A stretch of DNA of 64,000 bases. Origin: Varroa destructor. Lineage: Eukaryota > Arthropoda > Arachnida > Mesostigmata > Varroidae. Where the stretch lies: contig NW_019211455.1 of assembly GCF_002443255.2 (NCBI RefSeq), positions 34,315,472 to 34,379,471 of the forward strand, in the 5' to 3' direction. Positions 20,601-34,999 of this stretch are shown piece by piece; position 1 is the first letter of the stretch, and each line of letters begins with the position of its first letter. Made by a program: the position numbers and the translations under genes. The notes beneath the pieces are model-generated. The model saw nothing but the letters and a program-made list of their open reading frames with translations. It did no database searches and was not told where the DNA came from.

Positions 20601-23600
20601 GATTGACACACGCCTTTTCCAGTGATATTTTTTTATTGTTCTCATAATTTCCTCCCTCAAGCTTATTTCAGGATTGACTAAGCCCTTCATATAATAAATA
20701 CTTTGTTCTAGATCTTCTATCTAGTTTTCGATTTAACTATATTGATTTTTTTAGAGGACCTAATTTTCCTGTAATAGCTTCAGCTCGCTGTCTTGGCATG
20801 ATCTTTATATATCATTTGCCCGTTAGTAAATTGCCGACGTTCTCTAGTTCAACCACGTACTCTCGCCTTGTGTAAGATAATTTGGTAAAAAGCGGTCCAT
20901 TACTAATTTTATTTCTCCTACAGTGCACTGGCTTCAGTGCGCACAATGAATGAAACAACGCAGAATTAGTTCTGTTTAGATTATTAGTTTGTCTGGAAGC
21001 CATCCACAGCTCCGATGTCCAATTATGGTACTTTATGTGCTACGACATTAATATTTTTCCCAAAGACTTCCTTGTGGGTGTTCTATGTAATGCTTGTGCC
21101 GTCATGCATAATTTATTTTATCTCTGAAGTTAGGTTAATTTTTGCCCGTTTCTGCTAACGCTGATCTCAGAGATCACAACCACTACTATCACACAGAATT
21201 TTGATATAAAAATGAAGATCAGGCAAAAACGAGTAATTAAAAGTCTTATATGATTTGATGCAATTAATCATCGTTTTTGAACGAAAGTCAACTTCAAATG
21301 CTCTAGCCGTTGTTGCCCAGTCTTCATTGACATAATTAATCTTAACTGATATAACATACGGTATCTCACAAAAAATAACATTTTTATCTTTTAGCGTAAT
21401 TTTTGTAATCGCCGTTTTTGAATAGCTTAGAGTATTTTTTTTCATGGAATAGATCTACTGTAATAATTTGAAAAGTCTCGATTAGCTTCAGGCGTAATAT
21501 ATGTGGTCACAAGCATCATGAGCTTTTGCGCTTTAAAACAACATGCTGATCCCCTTGATATGCATATAGAACAACTTAATTAACTAAATTCTCCAAAACA
21601 ACATCGATACCTTATTGATAACTTCAACCTCATGGCTTCTTTGAGCTTCTTGCCATTCATATTTAATCTAGGTCACCTTCTCCTCGTCGAGTTTCATTTC
21701 GGAGAGCGTCACTCCTTATGCTCTATCGGTTAACTAACTCACAACAAATTTACAACAATTTTGATAATTGCGAGAAAATGCAAAATTGGCTTTTTTAGCC
21801 TACTTGTAAACAGAGGTGTGGAAACTAATAGTTTTTTGGACTTAGCATAGCAGTCGTTTATAACAAACAAAATGTTGGTGAAGAATAAAATGTGTACATT
21901 ATACATCTATACAATTACACGACACAACAGAAAAGTGAGTACAGCGGTGAAATATCGCTTAGGCGTTAGGTTGATACACATCGTGCGGCTCTCGTTGACC
22001 TCTTTAATTATACGTCAAGCGAAAATATTGTTGAAATATTTTATATGTGCAATGATTTGGATCTAATGGGCTGTTGATTTGTGAGTTACTCAACCTAAGA
22101 CTTGAGAAAAGCGTCCTAGCATGTTGGCTCGTTGCAGTAAGGCTAGTACACAAAGAAAATGTTTCTCAAAAGGCAAAACAAAAAGTAAGGTAAAAAAACG
22201 TCAGGATATTTGTACCACGCTTTTGGAGTTTGGGGATTCTGACACCACACCCAGACAGGCTTTTATGGTTTTTGATGTGCGGCTCCTATACCGGAATGCA
22301 ATGTATGACGTTGGATTAAATTAACCATCTGTATGGCTTTAGATAAACGTTATTCTTATTCATTTCAAAACAACAATTGAAATACAGTATTTATTAAGAA
22401 TGGAAGTACATGCCCGAAGTATTTCATTTTCAGTGGTTTCTGTTTGTTTATGTCCAAAAAAATTGCATATAACACTAGTGAGATGTAGTCTACCCGAATA
22501 GCGCCAAAGGAAACTGGCAACAGCGGGCGAACTTCGCCTTGACACGGGACGATCCATGGTTTCGAAAGGACCTAAACTAGTCCAGTGTCAATGTATAGAT
22601 ATTCAAGTGGCTCTTTCTCAAGTAATAAACCTAATTCGAAAGCACATTTTAATCTATATACATAAATCAACTCTGGGTCATCTCCAGCAGCTAAGTACAG
22701 CTAGATTGCGACGCAAAAAATCATAGTTGTGCTGGGATAAGAAGATTGTTTTTTGAGAGATAACTGGTTATCTGCGATGCGATCGTTAGTTCGAAGATGT
22801 TACGAAAATTAAGCTTTGCAGGATATGTTGAAGGTCTTAACGTGGAAACTGTTGTGTTTTATATGAACAAGTCAGGTATGCTTTCCTTATTGTACTGTAT
22901 TGTATTGTATAAAGAATCGGTTTAAGAATTTTAGCGAGTAAAACGATTAAACATTTAAAAGGTAAGAGTTTTATATTGTCTGCAATTCGATTATGTTTAG
23001 GTTTCAAATTCTACAAAATTTGTAGAAAACTTGCTTTTTGAACTACATTGACTGTTCAAGACGAATAAAGAGTAGACAACCTAAAGAAGATTCGAGCAAA
23101 AAAAAAGAAGAGGGTCTTCGATAGAGGGCCGAGTAGGTCAGCTTTTTGAGGACTGATAAGTGTTGTTCATAGACCAACCGTTGAAACGGAAACCTTTTCT
23201 TTCTAGCTGACTGTGCGTACAGTGAAAAACGCTGGAGTATTCTTGATCGAGTTCAGCTTCAGAAAAAATCCTTAGTGAAGCCTCGTTCGATTTGCAACTA
23301 ACTCTTATGTTTTACGTAAGCGGACTGAAACACTAAGTGAATATAATGAATTGATATTCCTCATAATATGGGCTTGTTATAAGGTTTATTTATTAGTGGA
23401 CGTAACATCATAATCAATTTTATAGTGGAAATGCGGGCGGTAGATCCTCCGGAAAATTCAGTTTGGTGCCCATCGCGTAGAACTCGGAAAACTAAACGAA
23501 TTTACACCTTTCAAGAACTTTCGACAGTTGCTTGATTACTAAAATTTGTCTGTTTCTTTCTCTCAGTTTACACAGGAGAAAAACTATGGGCCTTTCTCGA

Positions 23601-26600
23601 AAGAAGAATGCCTTTCTCGAGAAAGACTCGCTATTGTTTTAAAAACAGTGCTTTGAAAAATATTGCCGAGTTTACCTGCCAACAAACGATAATATTATTT
23701 GAGCAGCTGTTGGGGTGTTATGTATGCAAGTCAAATATCTATTATGCTTCTATGTTATTTTCGTTTACACCGTAGCTTAACGCCAAGACCCCAATTGAAA
23801 AAGACTAGATGACACTGCTGCAGGTCCCGCCGACGACGTACCATTTGTTAAAAAAAAAGAAAATTATTAATTAAAGGCACGTATTTCATTCCAAAAATTA
23901 ATTTTTTTATATTTTAGATTTTTCAGTTTGATGAAAAATGCTTTTTAAGACTGTAGGACAAAAAAAAAACATTTAAATTAGCTTTTTTAAAAGAAATGTA
24001 TTTTAATCTACCATAGACAAGTGATCGAACTACAGCGACGGCAGGTTTTGCCGCAAACGTCCACTTAACAATAATTCATGTTTTATTTTAGGAGTGGGGT
24101 TAGATATAAGTACCTGTATCAGAAAATTTGACATACGGTGAACCAGTTAACAACAGGTGATGCTAATGACATCATCGAAAGGCTGAAAATGTAAATTTAA
24201 TCTAGTTACTAAAAACCTATCAACACCATAATGGATTCTCCGCAATAGCTTTACTCAATACGCCAGGTGAACGATATAAAATAGATTACCAACCACTGAA
24301 AATCTATAGTTACGTTGCAAAAGAATGAACTTGATGACATTCAGGGAATACAGCAGAATTACTTAGATTAATCGATGAGGCTCAGACAAATTCTCAAAAC
24401 AGATACCCTTTTGGTAGATCTTAAAATACCAACACTACTATCAGATATCATCGCAGCAGCAGATACATACTCCATATTCTTGATTATATAAGAGTCATAA
24501 TCCAGTGGCATAACTGCCTTTAGATTGTTTAGGCCTTTTAGTAACGCTTCCGTTTCTTTGGATGCACTGAGGATAGCTGTGTTGCCATTTGTTAAAAGCG
24601 CAAATCAGATCATCACTAACAAAATTTCGAAATATCGATCTGCTCTATGATCTTCGGGCATAACAGCAAATGGCATAACGTCTCATATCACTAAATCAAT
24701 CAACAGTCCTCTGTACGGCAATTACTATGTGTAAACTGCGTAACAGTAACACGTTTGTTTGATAGAACTGCAGACACCGGTGGAGGTCAATGTGATAAGA
24801 ACGCAAACGACGTAGTGCAGTCCCCAAAAGAAAATAATAATGCCTACTGTCAGTAACGTTACACTTCTTTGTGTTAAAATTTAACCTATGCATACTTTTG
24901 CCTAACTGGTGTCTGGCCCAGTCTGAACTGTTCCTATACATTAATGCAGTACATTAACATCAGCTACATTATACCTATATTAGAGTAAATATGAATAACG
25001 AGAGCAATCAGTGACAAAAGGCGGAACAAAGTGTTATTCAGCATCATATGAATGTGTCTAAGTTATAAAGTGCCATTTATGGCGTCGGTCAACTGAGTGT
25101 GGCATTACAGTTTGAATTTGCCCCAACAACCGTCAAAACTGTCAAGGACTGGATTGGTCGATGATATAGTTATAACATTGTTTTTAGTTATACCAATACA
25201 AATCTACTAATCGTAGACTTATCTGCAGAATAGATTTCGTGTCCCTCTTGCAAGAATTTCGTCTTCGCAATTGATGATATAGTAGGGAACCAATCTAAAA
25301 CTTTTATAGATCACATAATTCTACTGCTTACCTGTGGTTGTGATTATCAGTACCACAGACGCTAGATGTTACCTAGAGAGGATACCAAGATAAATATTTA
25401 GTTGTTTAAATTCCGCATATGTTATTTCATAAACAATAATTTCGCTGCTCCAATTGTTCTACACTTCACACGGATGTCATAGAGCAAGCTCGCCCACATA
25501 AACTTCAACTGCTTTCCAATTTCGAAACACGTGCGTTCTCCATGGGTCGTCGTTGCTTCTAAACATATCATTTGTAATTCGTATCACTATAAATTAGAGT
25601 ATGTTCTAGCTTTTACGGCGGCCGCACGTGCACGCTGTAAACAATCATTACGTGTTAGTTCTTGTTGAATTCGTTAGTAATGCCGTACTACCACGATGTC
25701 AGTCTTTTGCCGCACATTGCATAAGCCCGTGACATGCAAATATTTCGTTAAGTTGTAATTCAAAAATCACAATAATTTATACCAATGTAATAAAATAGTA
25801 ACTATTTTAACAATACGGTTATTTTTATAGTTAACGCTATCTAGTAATACATGATCTGCATCGCCTTGTACACCACAAACGGCCGCCAGCGCAATGATTA
25901 CAATACGAAATGTTTAAAGGTTGGAATGTTGTGTCCTTATCTTCTTGTATATCCCAGCATAACTTCTCAACCATGAAGTAGCCATTAGTCTAGTCTATGG
26001 AAAACCATAATTAGCGTCGATATCATTTATCATACTCTTAGGGCCCATCCATATTTGTTTAGAGTGGAATGTAAGTTTTTATTCCCCTTTTCAATGTATA
26101 TTTATGGAAGAATCTAATCCCATATCTCAATATTTGATCAGACCTGAGCTTAATTGCTATAGATCTTCTCCCACAGTAAAATCATTAATTTTACATAACT
26201 GTCAAACAGCCTGTAAGACGCTGCCATTCTGAAAGATGCAAACATCTCCGATTCGCAGTGGTCTTTCTCCAACGGGGGGTTTAATATACTCAAAGCAAAA
26301 AACACTCCAAGCATTCGTGCTTAACGCGTGCGTAAAACGAATCAAGTATAAAAATTTTCAGTATTAGAAAAGATTGATCGTCGTTTTATTAGCAAGCGCA
26401 GTTTATTACTGGTAAAGTCATTTTGCAGAGAAAACCAAACGAATGATAAGCTGGCATAAAAAATCGAACGACCAATCACATGATCAAACCTCATATGGTC
26501 TTTTATGGTAAAAAAATCTGAAAATAGTAAAAGTTCTATTACAACCTGATAAAAACAAAATGAGAATAAATTTGAACTTCCGTAGTTCTCGTTATATCCG

Positions 26601-29400
26601 ATAATCACACCTTGCACACAACATAAGAAATGAACTGAAATAGGTACTGTATTGGTGAATTGCAGGTGATGTGCGCACAGTGGCCCATGAACACTTCAAC
26701 TCGACAAAGCTTTTTGATCCCCCCTACACTCTGTTTTAAATTATTTTAAAATTCTTCTTAGTTTAAAATTTAACTGAAATTAAAAATTATCAGTTATAAT
26801 TAATTTATTGCAGCCCTTCTACACCCTGCTTTAGTGTATTCGCTACAGCAATCTGTTTCTATTATCCCAATATCTTGATTCAGTCAATTTGTATCCTTTT
26901 TTATTCTCATTTCAATACATTGTAGTTCTGCCATCAACATACATGACACAACTAGTGTAGACATTGATTTCAAAACGCTATGGTGTTTATTGAATCATAG
27001 CCTAACTAATGGGTAATAAAGTAATGACAAGCCAGAGTATAACAAGCAATATCTGTAGATTTTTCATAAATAATCACTCAATATTATAATCATGAAAATA
27101 TTTAGCATTAATTAAATAATTAACTATACAGCAAGAATCTAGTTAGCAAGCCCTATCGGTCTCATTAGATGAATGAGTGAAACGACCAAATCTTTCTTAA
27201 TATCTACGCAAGGATCTCGGACGTAGGACACCGCTCCAACTTTAAAACACTATATATAACACTTAACAGCATTAACCAAATTTTAAGGATTAAGGACACC
27301 AAAAAAAATACAACAGTTTTGTCCCCCCGGTGTGGCAAAACAGGCGTTATATGGGTTAAAGGACTATAACCAGACAGAATTGACGAATAAACAACTGGAC
27401 ATTTAAGTTTCAAAACTAAATGTTCTAAGCTTAACGTCCGGTACCGCCGTTAAGTATTTCATCTGACACTTCGCTGATTCACCTTATTAAAACTTACCAA
27501 TTACTCAAAGCAGACCACTTTAATATTTAGGTTCAAAAACATCTCTTTTATGATAGCGATACACCACATCGGTGTGGTGCTACCATAGAAGCTCTCAGCC
27601 GAGATAATTAGAGTAACCACAATTTCTCACCGTAAACTAATTGGTTCGTACGGCTAGAAAACGTGAAGCTGACGAAAATTAAGAACAAACTGAATTCAAT
27701 GGTTTTTCTTAGTCGGCACCCGTATATCCCGATTGACCTATAAAAGCGATACCGCTTGTCTGTAAGAAAATATGTTACTGAAAAAGCTGGGGTAACCCAA
27801 GGCCCAAACGAAACCAAACACGACAGGTAGAATTGAACACTAGCAGTGAACGTGTTTCAATGATAATTTTTAACAAAACATACAAGAACGAACATTGTCT
27901 GATTGGCTGAGCACGGGCAATGAAAGGTGCATACCAATGATTAAGCATAGCGAATGGGTATAGAAGAAGTGCACTGACATATCGACCGTGCGCTACTGCA
28001 AGTCGACACTGCAAAGGTCAGGGACCGGTGTATATCTATGTACGGAATACGTTAAAAGTGTCAAGTAAATTTTGTTCCTCTTGCCTGTATTGGTAAACAA
28101 GTAAGTTCTAGTAGACTGTCAGGTATTAACCATAGGAGCACGTACGTTGGTGATAAGAAAAATCCACCGTTTGAAGCAGTATTTTTTTTATCCTAGATAC
28201 TTACTATGGAAATATTTTATCGAAATGGAAAGTCCACTAGGGGACACCCCGTAAATGATGTACAGTATCGGACGACACTTCTTATTGAAACTGAAGTGAT
28301 TGATTAAGAAATTCAACTGACTCATTCGTAGATAGAAGGAAGATCATGAATCGAACGAGCAAGTCACAACATATCTAATTTATTGAGCAATGTGTATGCC
28401 CAGACAACCACTTTAATACAATGTTGTATTCAAGAACCCAAGTTATCAACAAGCGCCTCACAATTTATTTCGAAGTAAGAATTGTACCGAAATGTAGATA
28501 TTGGGTGCAAGTAGTCTTTGATTTCCACAAAACAGAAGCGACGCAAAAAATAGTGAAACAATACGCTTGAAACCATGTTTTTAGACCCGCTAATGTCGAT
28601 ATTAGGCGAATGAGTGTGATAACATCACAAATAGGTAAATAAGAGTCTATTCTATATATATCGTAAAGAACGCTTCGGTGAGTTATATTCTCTATAAGAC
28701 CCGAGGAAGCATTAATTATCTCGAGTTAGTGTCTAAAACTCGAGCTAGATGTAGAATAGCTCTTCGAATATTACCCGTACCACCCTGAATTTATTTTACA
28801 AGGGTGTCCTCTTTGTCTTTCTTCCGTGTTAGGGTCTGATTTTGGAACAACTGTGCAACCCTGGACTATCTTGTGGCTGTTTCCAATGTATCATCTTACG
28901 GTCACACGATAAGCTCCTTCTATCGATGCCGTAAGCTCCGACTTTCTTTGACCTTAAAACCAGAATATGTTTTTACTCTCTAGGATGCTAGACGGTTCAT
29001 CTATTGCGTCTTATTTAAAATGCTTCACCAATTTCTTTTTGATATGCTGATGTTCTGGTGAGACGAACGTCCTCATTTCATATCTGTTAAGGAAACGGCA
29101 GATAGCAATAAAAGTCAATTTAACTGTGTAATAATATATTTGTAACAGCGGCACGTTAATACGATTTCTGTATTTCTATGTCATTGTACTTAATTATAAC
29201 AGGCGTTTCTGATATGACTCTTGCTTTATATAAAAATAAAATTTCTTCCAGGAATAGCAAAGCTCATTCAGCTAATATACTCAAAATATTAAAAGCCATC
29301 CATCACTGGGAAGAAAAAGCACTGAGTTTTCTTGCTATGTATGCAGTTGAGAATAATCGCTGGCCGATCTGCCATTTTTTAACATGATTTCCTGAAAATT
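17640..29400. other. Long AT-rich region without recognisable genes
   Basis: Only short frames, none with protein-family motifs or convincing splice borders. Local GC-richer patches at 19.25-20.0 kb show no domain I can name. Minor features: inverted repeats at 19129-19146 and 27562-27579, a 14-base palindrome CTTTCTCGAGAAAG at 23612-23625 beside an 11-base direct repeat 20 bases upstream, and a short TATTG-type tract near 22889-22911. A conserved A-box-like string at 18083-18094 was tested as a tRNA and rejected. Confidence 0.5.
17806..17824. repeat. Perfect 8-bp hairpin followed by T-run
   Basis: ATCTCACC, three bases, GGTGAGAT, then seven T. A second, shorter hairpin (TTTCAC/GTGAAA) follows directly and shares the CACCTATG core. 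It would look like a terminator in bacteria; here no such role is expected. Confidence 0.75.
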
Positions 29401-30110
29401 CAGACTATTTGCATTCTTATATCCCACTTTTTCATTAATATTAGTCTACAAGTAATATATATGTTAGTGAACTTGCTGATCGGCGTTGTTTTTAAGCCGT
29501 AATGAGTACTACTAGTGAACCAGGTTAACCTGACAAAATGCACAAAAGCGGTTTTCGAACAGATTGGGTAACTCAATGAACGGTCTATCACCATTATGCA
29601 GTTGCCTCGGTTGCGATAGTTAACACCGTTATTTTGTCTATTGGTCGGTCCGTTTGTCACTAGGTTGTCTGCGCATTCGCTCTTGTTCTGACGGTGACCC
29701 AGATTGCGTCCAGGAAAGCAGTTGAACAGTAGCGCAGACCATATAATACCCGACTGATCGGCGAAACGTTTGTGTCGTCCAGCCGTGGAAAGCGCGCGGG
29801 GCACGTCGAGTTTTTGGGGCCGTTTTGGGGCCGTTGGGACTCTGCCATTGGAGCGACAACAGGCACATTGCTACTACTAGCACGTCAGATACATCACGGT
29901 GGTACTTGCTGCTTTTGGCCACGGTGACGGCTTAACTAAAGGCGTGGCAGCAGTAAAGGGAGTTAACAGCAGCAGTAAGTTTACTCCGTCATTCCCGTAC
30001 TCTGGTCCGCTTTCGTGTAGCGGATTCAGCTTTGTGTGGTACTATGAGGCAAACGAGGTTTAGACAGTTTTTCACGAGCAGCGTGCGAACCCTACTGTTA
30101 CATTTATCGT
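29400..30110. other. GC-rich island, no assignable gene
   Basis: GC content rises sharply and overlapping minus-strand frames of 134, 94 and 68 codons occur. A direct repeat TTTGGGGCCGT lies near 29812-29835. The peptides contain no motif I trust; a vague C-x2-x-x4-H pattern (NCFPGRNLGH) lacks two of the four zinc ligands. Composition suggests an old transposon or a lost exon cluster. Confidence 0.35.
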
Positions 30111-30387
30111 TTTCTCTCACTAAAAACAGTAAATCGAAATGAACTGGCTGGGTTAGCGGGTCCTCTTAGCTTGCTTGATCCGAATTAACAGAATCATCGA
30201 TCACTTGACGGATATCATTGATTGACTCTTCTCATTGTCACTTTATTCTGGGGATACTCACTATAACATTTAAGCTAGTCAGTTTGGGCAATCGAAATGC
30301 TTAATATAAAGTCCTATTTTAGTGTGAATATAGTAAATGCTGTTTGAAGAACGGAGCTAGTATACAGAACGATCGAACACAGTTGCA

Positions 30388-30597
30388 ATGGCTCCCGTTG
30401 AGGCTCTTGGATGTGTCAAAACTCTCATATGCTTTACAGGCCTAGTAGGGGCTTACGTCGAAACAAGATTGTATCTAATATTATCTGTGGATTTGCCAAT
30501 TAACTACATAGGGCCACTCCATTTCAAATTGAGCAAATCAATCTTTTTGCTTTTTAAATGTTTCATTGATAGAGAGCGTCAGCGAAAAATATTCTAG
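30388..30597 (+). CDS. Short ORF with hydrophobic N-terminus (candidate)
   Basis: ATG at 30388 opens 69 codons beginning MAPVEALGCVKTLICFTGLV, then GAYVETR. The first 27 codons are GC-richer than the rest, as if a coding exon passes into intron, but no clear donor is visible. The stretch TLICFTGLVGAYVET is loosely like the first membrane segment of vitamin K epoxide reductases, which is too short to assign. Possibly a signal-anchor exon. Confidence 0.2.
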   Translation: MAPVEALGCVKTLICFTGLVGAYVETRLYLILSVDLPINYIGPLHFKLSKSIFLLFKCFIDRERQRKIF

Positions 30598-30599
30598 TA

Positions 30600-33000
30600 T
30601 TTGCGTATTTCAAATGTATACTGCTTTCCTCATCATTCGCTGTCTGAGCAAAAAATCTAGATTATGAGGTAAAACAAAGTACAGAACTTGGCTAAGACCA
30701 AAAGAACTTCTACTTTCGCATTTATGCAGGTTTTTATCTGTACATATAAATTATTTATTGGACAAAATGTGCTTACAATATAAAAAGGGTAGACTAAAAA
30801 ATTATTTACCAATATATTTGGAGTCAATTGATTCGATCGACAATTATATCTCTATTGCTTTGAGCTCCCTACCACCTCTCTTCCTTTTCAACAGAGACGT
30901 TTTTCAATTATATTTCCAAGAAAATGTCGATTGTGAAATATCTTTTATGTGTTAAACTCACAAAATATGGTTTTTATAAGAAGAAAATCGATATTAGCAA
31001 GACTAAACGTTTTGTCGAATCGGTTTTTTTCATTCATTCAAAGTTCGTTGGCTCTCTAGCACGATCAAAAAAGCCAAGTTGCAAATATCATTAATGCTCA
31101 AGAAAAGAGTGCAGGGAAACGATCTTTTTCGCTTGCTAGTACTAACGCAGACCTTGCCGCATTGTAGAAGCTACAAGTAGTTTAGAAGGTCATTTTCAGC
31201 TAGGCTCATTTCCCATTGACTCTCGAACATTACAGAAACCTGCGAACTTTATATTTGGCTATATTGTAAGGATAATAATCCGAAAAAGAGACGTATGTTA
31301 TTGTGAAATTGGACGACAGATCTCTGGTCGTGCTAATGCTTTGGTGCAATTTCTTTAGTATGAAATAGATATGGAATAATGACGTTAATGGCCATCGTGC
31401 CCTGCCATTTTTTGTAATAGAAAGTATTAGTTTCAAAAAAGAATGTGGTCAAGTTCGTAGCTTTTTTGAGACGCACACAGGTCAAAAAATGTATTTAATA
31501 CGGTTACTATACTATTTTTACCGATTAAAGCTCAAAGGTCAAGCTATTTGGGTCAACTTTGTATATTCTGCATTTTTATCTAGGGCAAGTATCCCTTTAT
31601 AAGGGCAGTACGTTTTAAGTTTTGTCTGATTAATGTCATCATCTTCTCGCAGATGACGCCATCTATGTATGCATGCTCAATAAGCTGGAAGATTAATACA
31701 ATTTTGTTCGGAAAGTTTAATATCTAATATTCCAATTGAAGTTTTGGATTTCTGTAAATACAGCCAAGACCTAGAATATTTTATCACAATATTTTCTCCA
31801 CAACTCATGCGCTCGGGTTAATAGAAACACTTAGAAAGAAGAAACCTGAGTAAGATTGAATAAACTGCGTTGATCAGAAACTGCAAATAAGTCTTTACTA
31901 TGCCAGCAACAATCGCGACTTTATACTTTCGAAAATGGAATAACGGTTTCGTTATTTAAGGGAATAAGTGGTCGTACTATACAATAGTCATGGGCATAAC
32001 AGCTAATGATTTGAAACCCATGACACAAAGAAGTGCATCTGTTTTGTGCTCACATGTCAAATATAATCCTGCAAATAATTTTCTTATCGTTATTGACATT
32101 TTACACGAATTGTGTCTGCAACAATGGATAATAAGTGTTGTTACTATTTTTCTCATTGCAGTTGCTATTATCCTGCCGTTTGTAGAGACAAGCAAGCAAA
32201 ATAATATTTTTATTATATACTGCAGACTAGTGTTTTACCTTGCAAGTACTACAGGGAAATACCTGACCACAAAATGCGTTAGCCAAATGGTTTCGTTTCA
32301 TACATTTCGAACATGTATTTTGTCGCCTAATTAATTGTTTGCGCTTAGTCATAAATATTTTCCTTTCACATTTGCTGCTAAAATGGTTACTGCCACAGAA
32401 TGGTTGGCCTACTCAGTGATTACGTTAAATGCATGCCCCTGATTTATAATCGTGTTGCTTGCCGACGTTCCTTATCTGATAAAAGTCTACCAACATTGAG
32501 TTTATGAGATAAGCTGCTCTAACCTTGAAACATAATGTTATGGCTCTCACCAAGTGTACATCTGACCCCTATCACTTTTAGCAAAAATCTCAGCAAAATA
32601 TTTAGTTTAAACTTTTTACATTTCTCGCTTTGTCTCTTCCCGGCCACTCAAATCTCTCTCTTTTGACGAATAGTCTTGTGGGATAAAACATCATAACGAT
32701 TATAACAGTGAGAATATTTCTTGCAAACGATCCAGATCTTAATACCTTGATTTAACGCCGAAACGAACTATTATAACATAAGCTAGTTAGCCAGTATAGA
32801 TAACGGTAGGTGTACGGTCTCTGGAGATTTTGGTCCTTTTTTCGACAATTTTTCCTTAACAGTTAGCGAGTCAAACCGCTTACTTAGAGCAGACGGATGT
32901 GGTAACATTGTACCTACTAAAACCGTTTTCCCTCTCAAGCTTCATCTTCTCAGTCAGCCTCAGATTTTCTTTAATAGTATTACAGGACCCTGAAAACAGA
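30600..33000. other. AT-rich spacer with one 114-codon frame
   Basis: The only frame of note is 31990-32334 (+), which starts MGITANDLKPM, includes a membrane-like segment (WIISVVTIFLIAVAIILPFV) and ends in a cysteine/histidine stretch (TTKCVSQMVSFHTFRTC). The ending resembles the C-terminal zinc-binding tail of piggyBac transposases, but nothing upstream supports this. A strong acceptor-like TTTTTCTCATTGCAG lies inside at about 32160. Confidence 0.3.
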
Positions 33001-33469
33001 TGCCTACCAGGTTCTCTTCCTCACCAGATGCGCTACGTCTCATAACCCGCGAAAATGGATCAACAACTGCAACGTGTGGGTCCTCCGTACTAAACCAGGC
33101 TTTTCTCAGCCCTCCCAATGGTCATTTTTCTCTCAGGAATTCTGCAATCGTGCAAGCCGATCGCCCACCCACTTGTGAAGTCGCATATGAAACCCACCAA
33201 TTGTTTCATGCCATCTCTTGGTTTATTTCGAGGGGCGCTACTCCTTATGTCGTGGTTGCGAGCTTTCTTTGTTACCACCTTTCTTTTTTACTGTTGCTCT
33301 GGCTTCTTCAAGAAGTTCTGTACATCAATATGGTGTCGTCTACATCCACATTAAAATAAACGCATATTCTTGACGAAACTATACGGATTCAGTAGGCTTC
33401 CAAGTCTTCACACCCCGTAATTTGAGCGAGAAAATGATCAGTGTCTACCTCCGAGAGACCTAACGACTT

Positions 33470-33830
33470 ATAGATGTTTAATATAAAATCCTTGACATAT
33501 AACACCTGAGCTGTTTTTTGGGGGAGGACCCCACTTGACTGGAAGAATTCCATTAGCTAGTATTCCATTTCGCCTTCCTCTTTTATCATACAGTCGTTTT
33601 TCTTCTTTAACCTTTAAAATCCAGGATGGGGTTCCGGTGAAGACCAGTACTGTAGCTGTGCTAACCGTGCAGTAGGCACAATGCAACCAACTGTGAGTCT
33701 TTTGGAGAGGTTTCTGTTTAACTCCATATTCACAGCCTTCTTCGTCCATACAAAAAAAGCTATTGACTCGGCGACAGACATGAGCAATTCGTAGCCGCTT
33801 ACCTGTCTCCGTACATACATGTTCGGGGAA
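33470..33830 (-). pseudogene. LINE post-RT domain
   Basis: Minus-strand frame of 94 codons (33749-33468) with WLHCAYCTVSTATVLVFTG and then KVKEEKRLYDKRG. This matches the R1/LOA sequence after the RT palm (RVxxAYRTVSxxAxxVxxGxxPxxLLxxERxxxY). An overlapping frame (33820-33614) is shifted. In this family the region follows RT and ends in a zinc-finger or RNase H, which I could not trace with certainty below 33.4 kb. Confidence 0.75.
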
Positions 33831-33869
33831 TTCCGTCTATCGAACTTGCTGTTTTGTTTATGTTGCTTA

Positions 33870-34800
33870 TAATCATCTTTATAAATAGCCTGTCACTATC
33901 TGATCCAGGTAACATATTCAGGTGCATCCCCAAATATCTTACCCCGTTTATCATGTTGACTTGCCTTAGGTTGATTGGCCTTATCTTTTCCCTCCGGTGA
34001 ATAGAATTCTATCGCTCTTTTCTGGGGCCAGTTCAAGGCATTAAGTCAGCATCCACTTCGAGACAATGCTTAGAGTCTTATTAACGGATAGTTTCGTCTC
34101 TAGTACGGACCTGGCCCTGACATTGATAGCCAGATCGTTCACATAAACCAGTGTTTCTAACTCCCGGGGTTGACTCCGAAGATGGAAAACATCGTCTTAT
34201 ATTATATTCCACAAAAAGGGGCTAAGAATAGAACTTTGTGAGATGCCCACCTTTGTGTCTATGGAACTTTACGCTTTCGTGACCTTTCTGTCCCGTAAGT
34301 AATTAGAGAAAAACCGGGTCAGATATGCAAGCATCTTTTTTCTTACCGTGATAGATAAAATAATACTTCTTGGAAGGCTTTTGAGAGCATTTCGTCCATC
34401 CAAAAGCACTATCAAGATATTACCTGTGTTTAGCGTAAAGGTGTGGGCTAGCTCGGTTTCTTAGAATACTCGCTGGACATTAGCATATAACACTTGTGAT
34501 CCATTCTGCCTGTTTGAGAGTGAGTCAGACTTTTTTTTTGTAAATTTTGAAATCGTTCTCTTATTACGTCGTTACATCGTTTAAGCTTTTGGCGATGAAT
34601 TTGCTTGAACAAATGGATTTATACCTAGGATTTTTTTTTATCATCAACTCCACTTCTGCCTTCTCACAGTCTTTTGGGGATCTGCTTTCTCTAAGGACCC
34701 TTCTAGCTGTGTTCGCTGTTCTTTCTAGGAGCACTTTCAAAAGGACTTTTGCTGCTTTTGGAAGATGCCATTTATTCCTAAACTAGACTTTTACTTTTTT
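33870..34800 (-). pseudogene. LINE reverse transcriptase domain
   Basis: Blocks in order on the minus strand: LSNRQNGSQ near 34525-34498 (family LSDRQYGFR); ILIVLLDGRNALKSLP at about 34423-34372 (family IVxLDVxNAFNS, first catalytic Asp present); YLTRFFSNYLRDRKV (family YLxRIIxxYLxDR); GISQSSILSPFLWNI at 34248-34204 (family GVPQGSILGPLLWN); and YVNDLAI at 34145-34125, the YADD active site with the first aspartate changed to asparagine. The catalytic change plus stops show the enzyme is dead. Confidence 0.9.
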
Positions 34801-34999
34801 AATCCGCTTTGCAATACTTAAATTTTTCCCGGTTGTGATAGAAGGCATTTCACCTGTATCATCTCTTTGGAGCTAGGCTTTCTCATAGGCCTCGCGTTGA
34901 ATGCCCTCATGCTGTACAATAGTTTCCACAGTATATGAGCTTTTCTTTGCCTAGGAAAAGCAATGTGCATATAATGAACGTTTTTTAGCTCATGCCTGA

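Noticed and set aside
30388..30480. Vitamin K epoxide reductase first exon
   Set aside because: Only about 15 residues around a hydrophobic segment look similar and the conserved cysteines that follow in the family are absent.
33000..33359. 119-codon plus-strand ORF with membrane-like C-terminus
   Set aside because: It lies antisense to the 3' part of the LINE and is best explained as a shadow frame.
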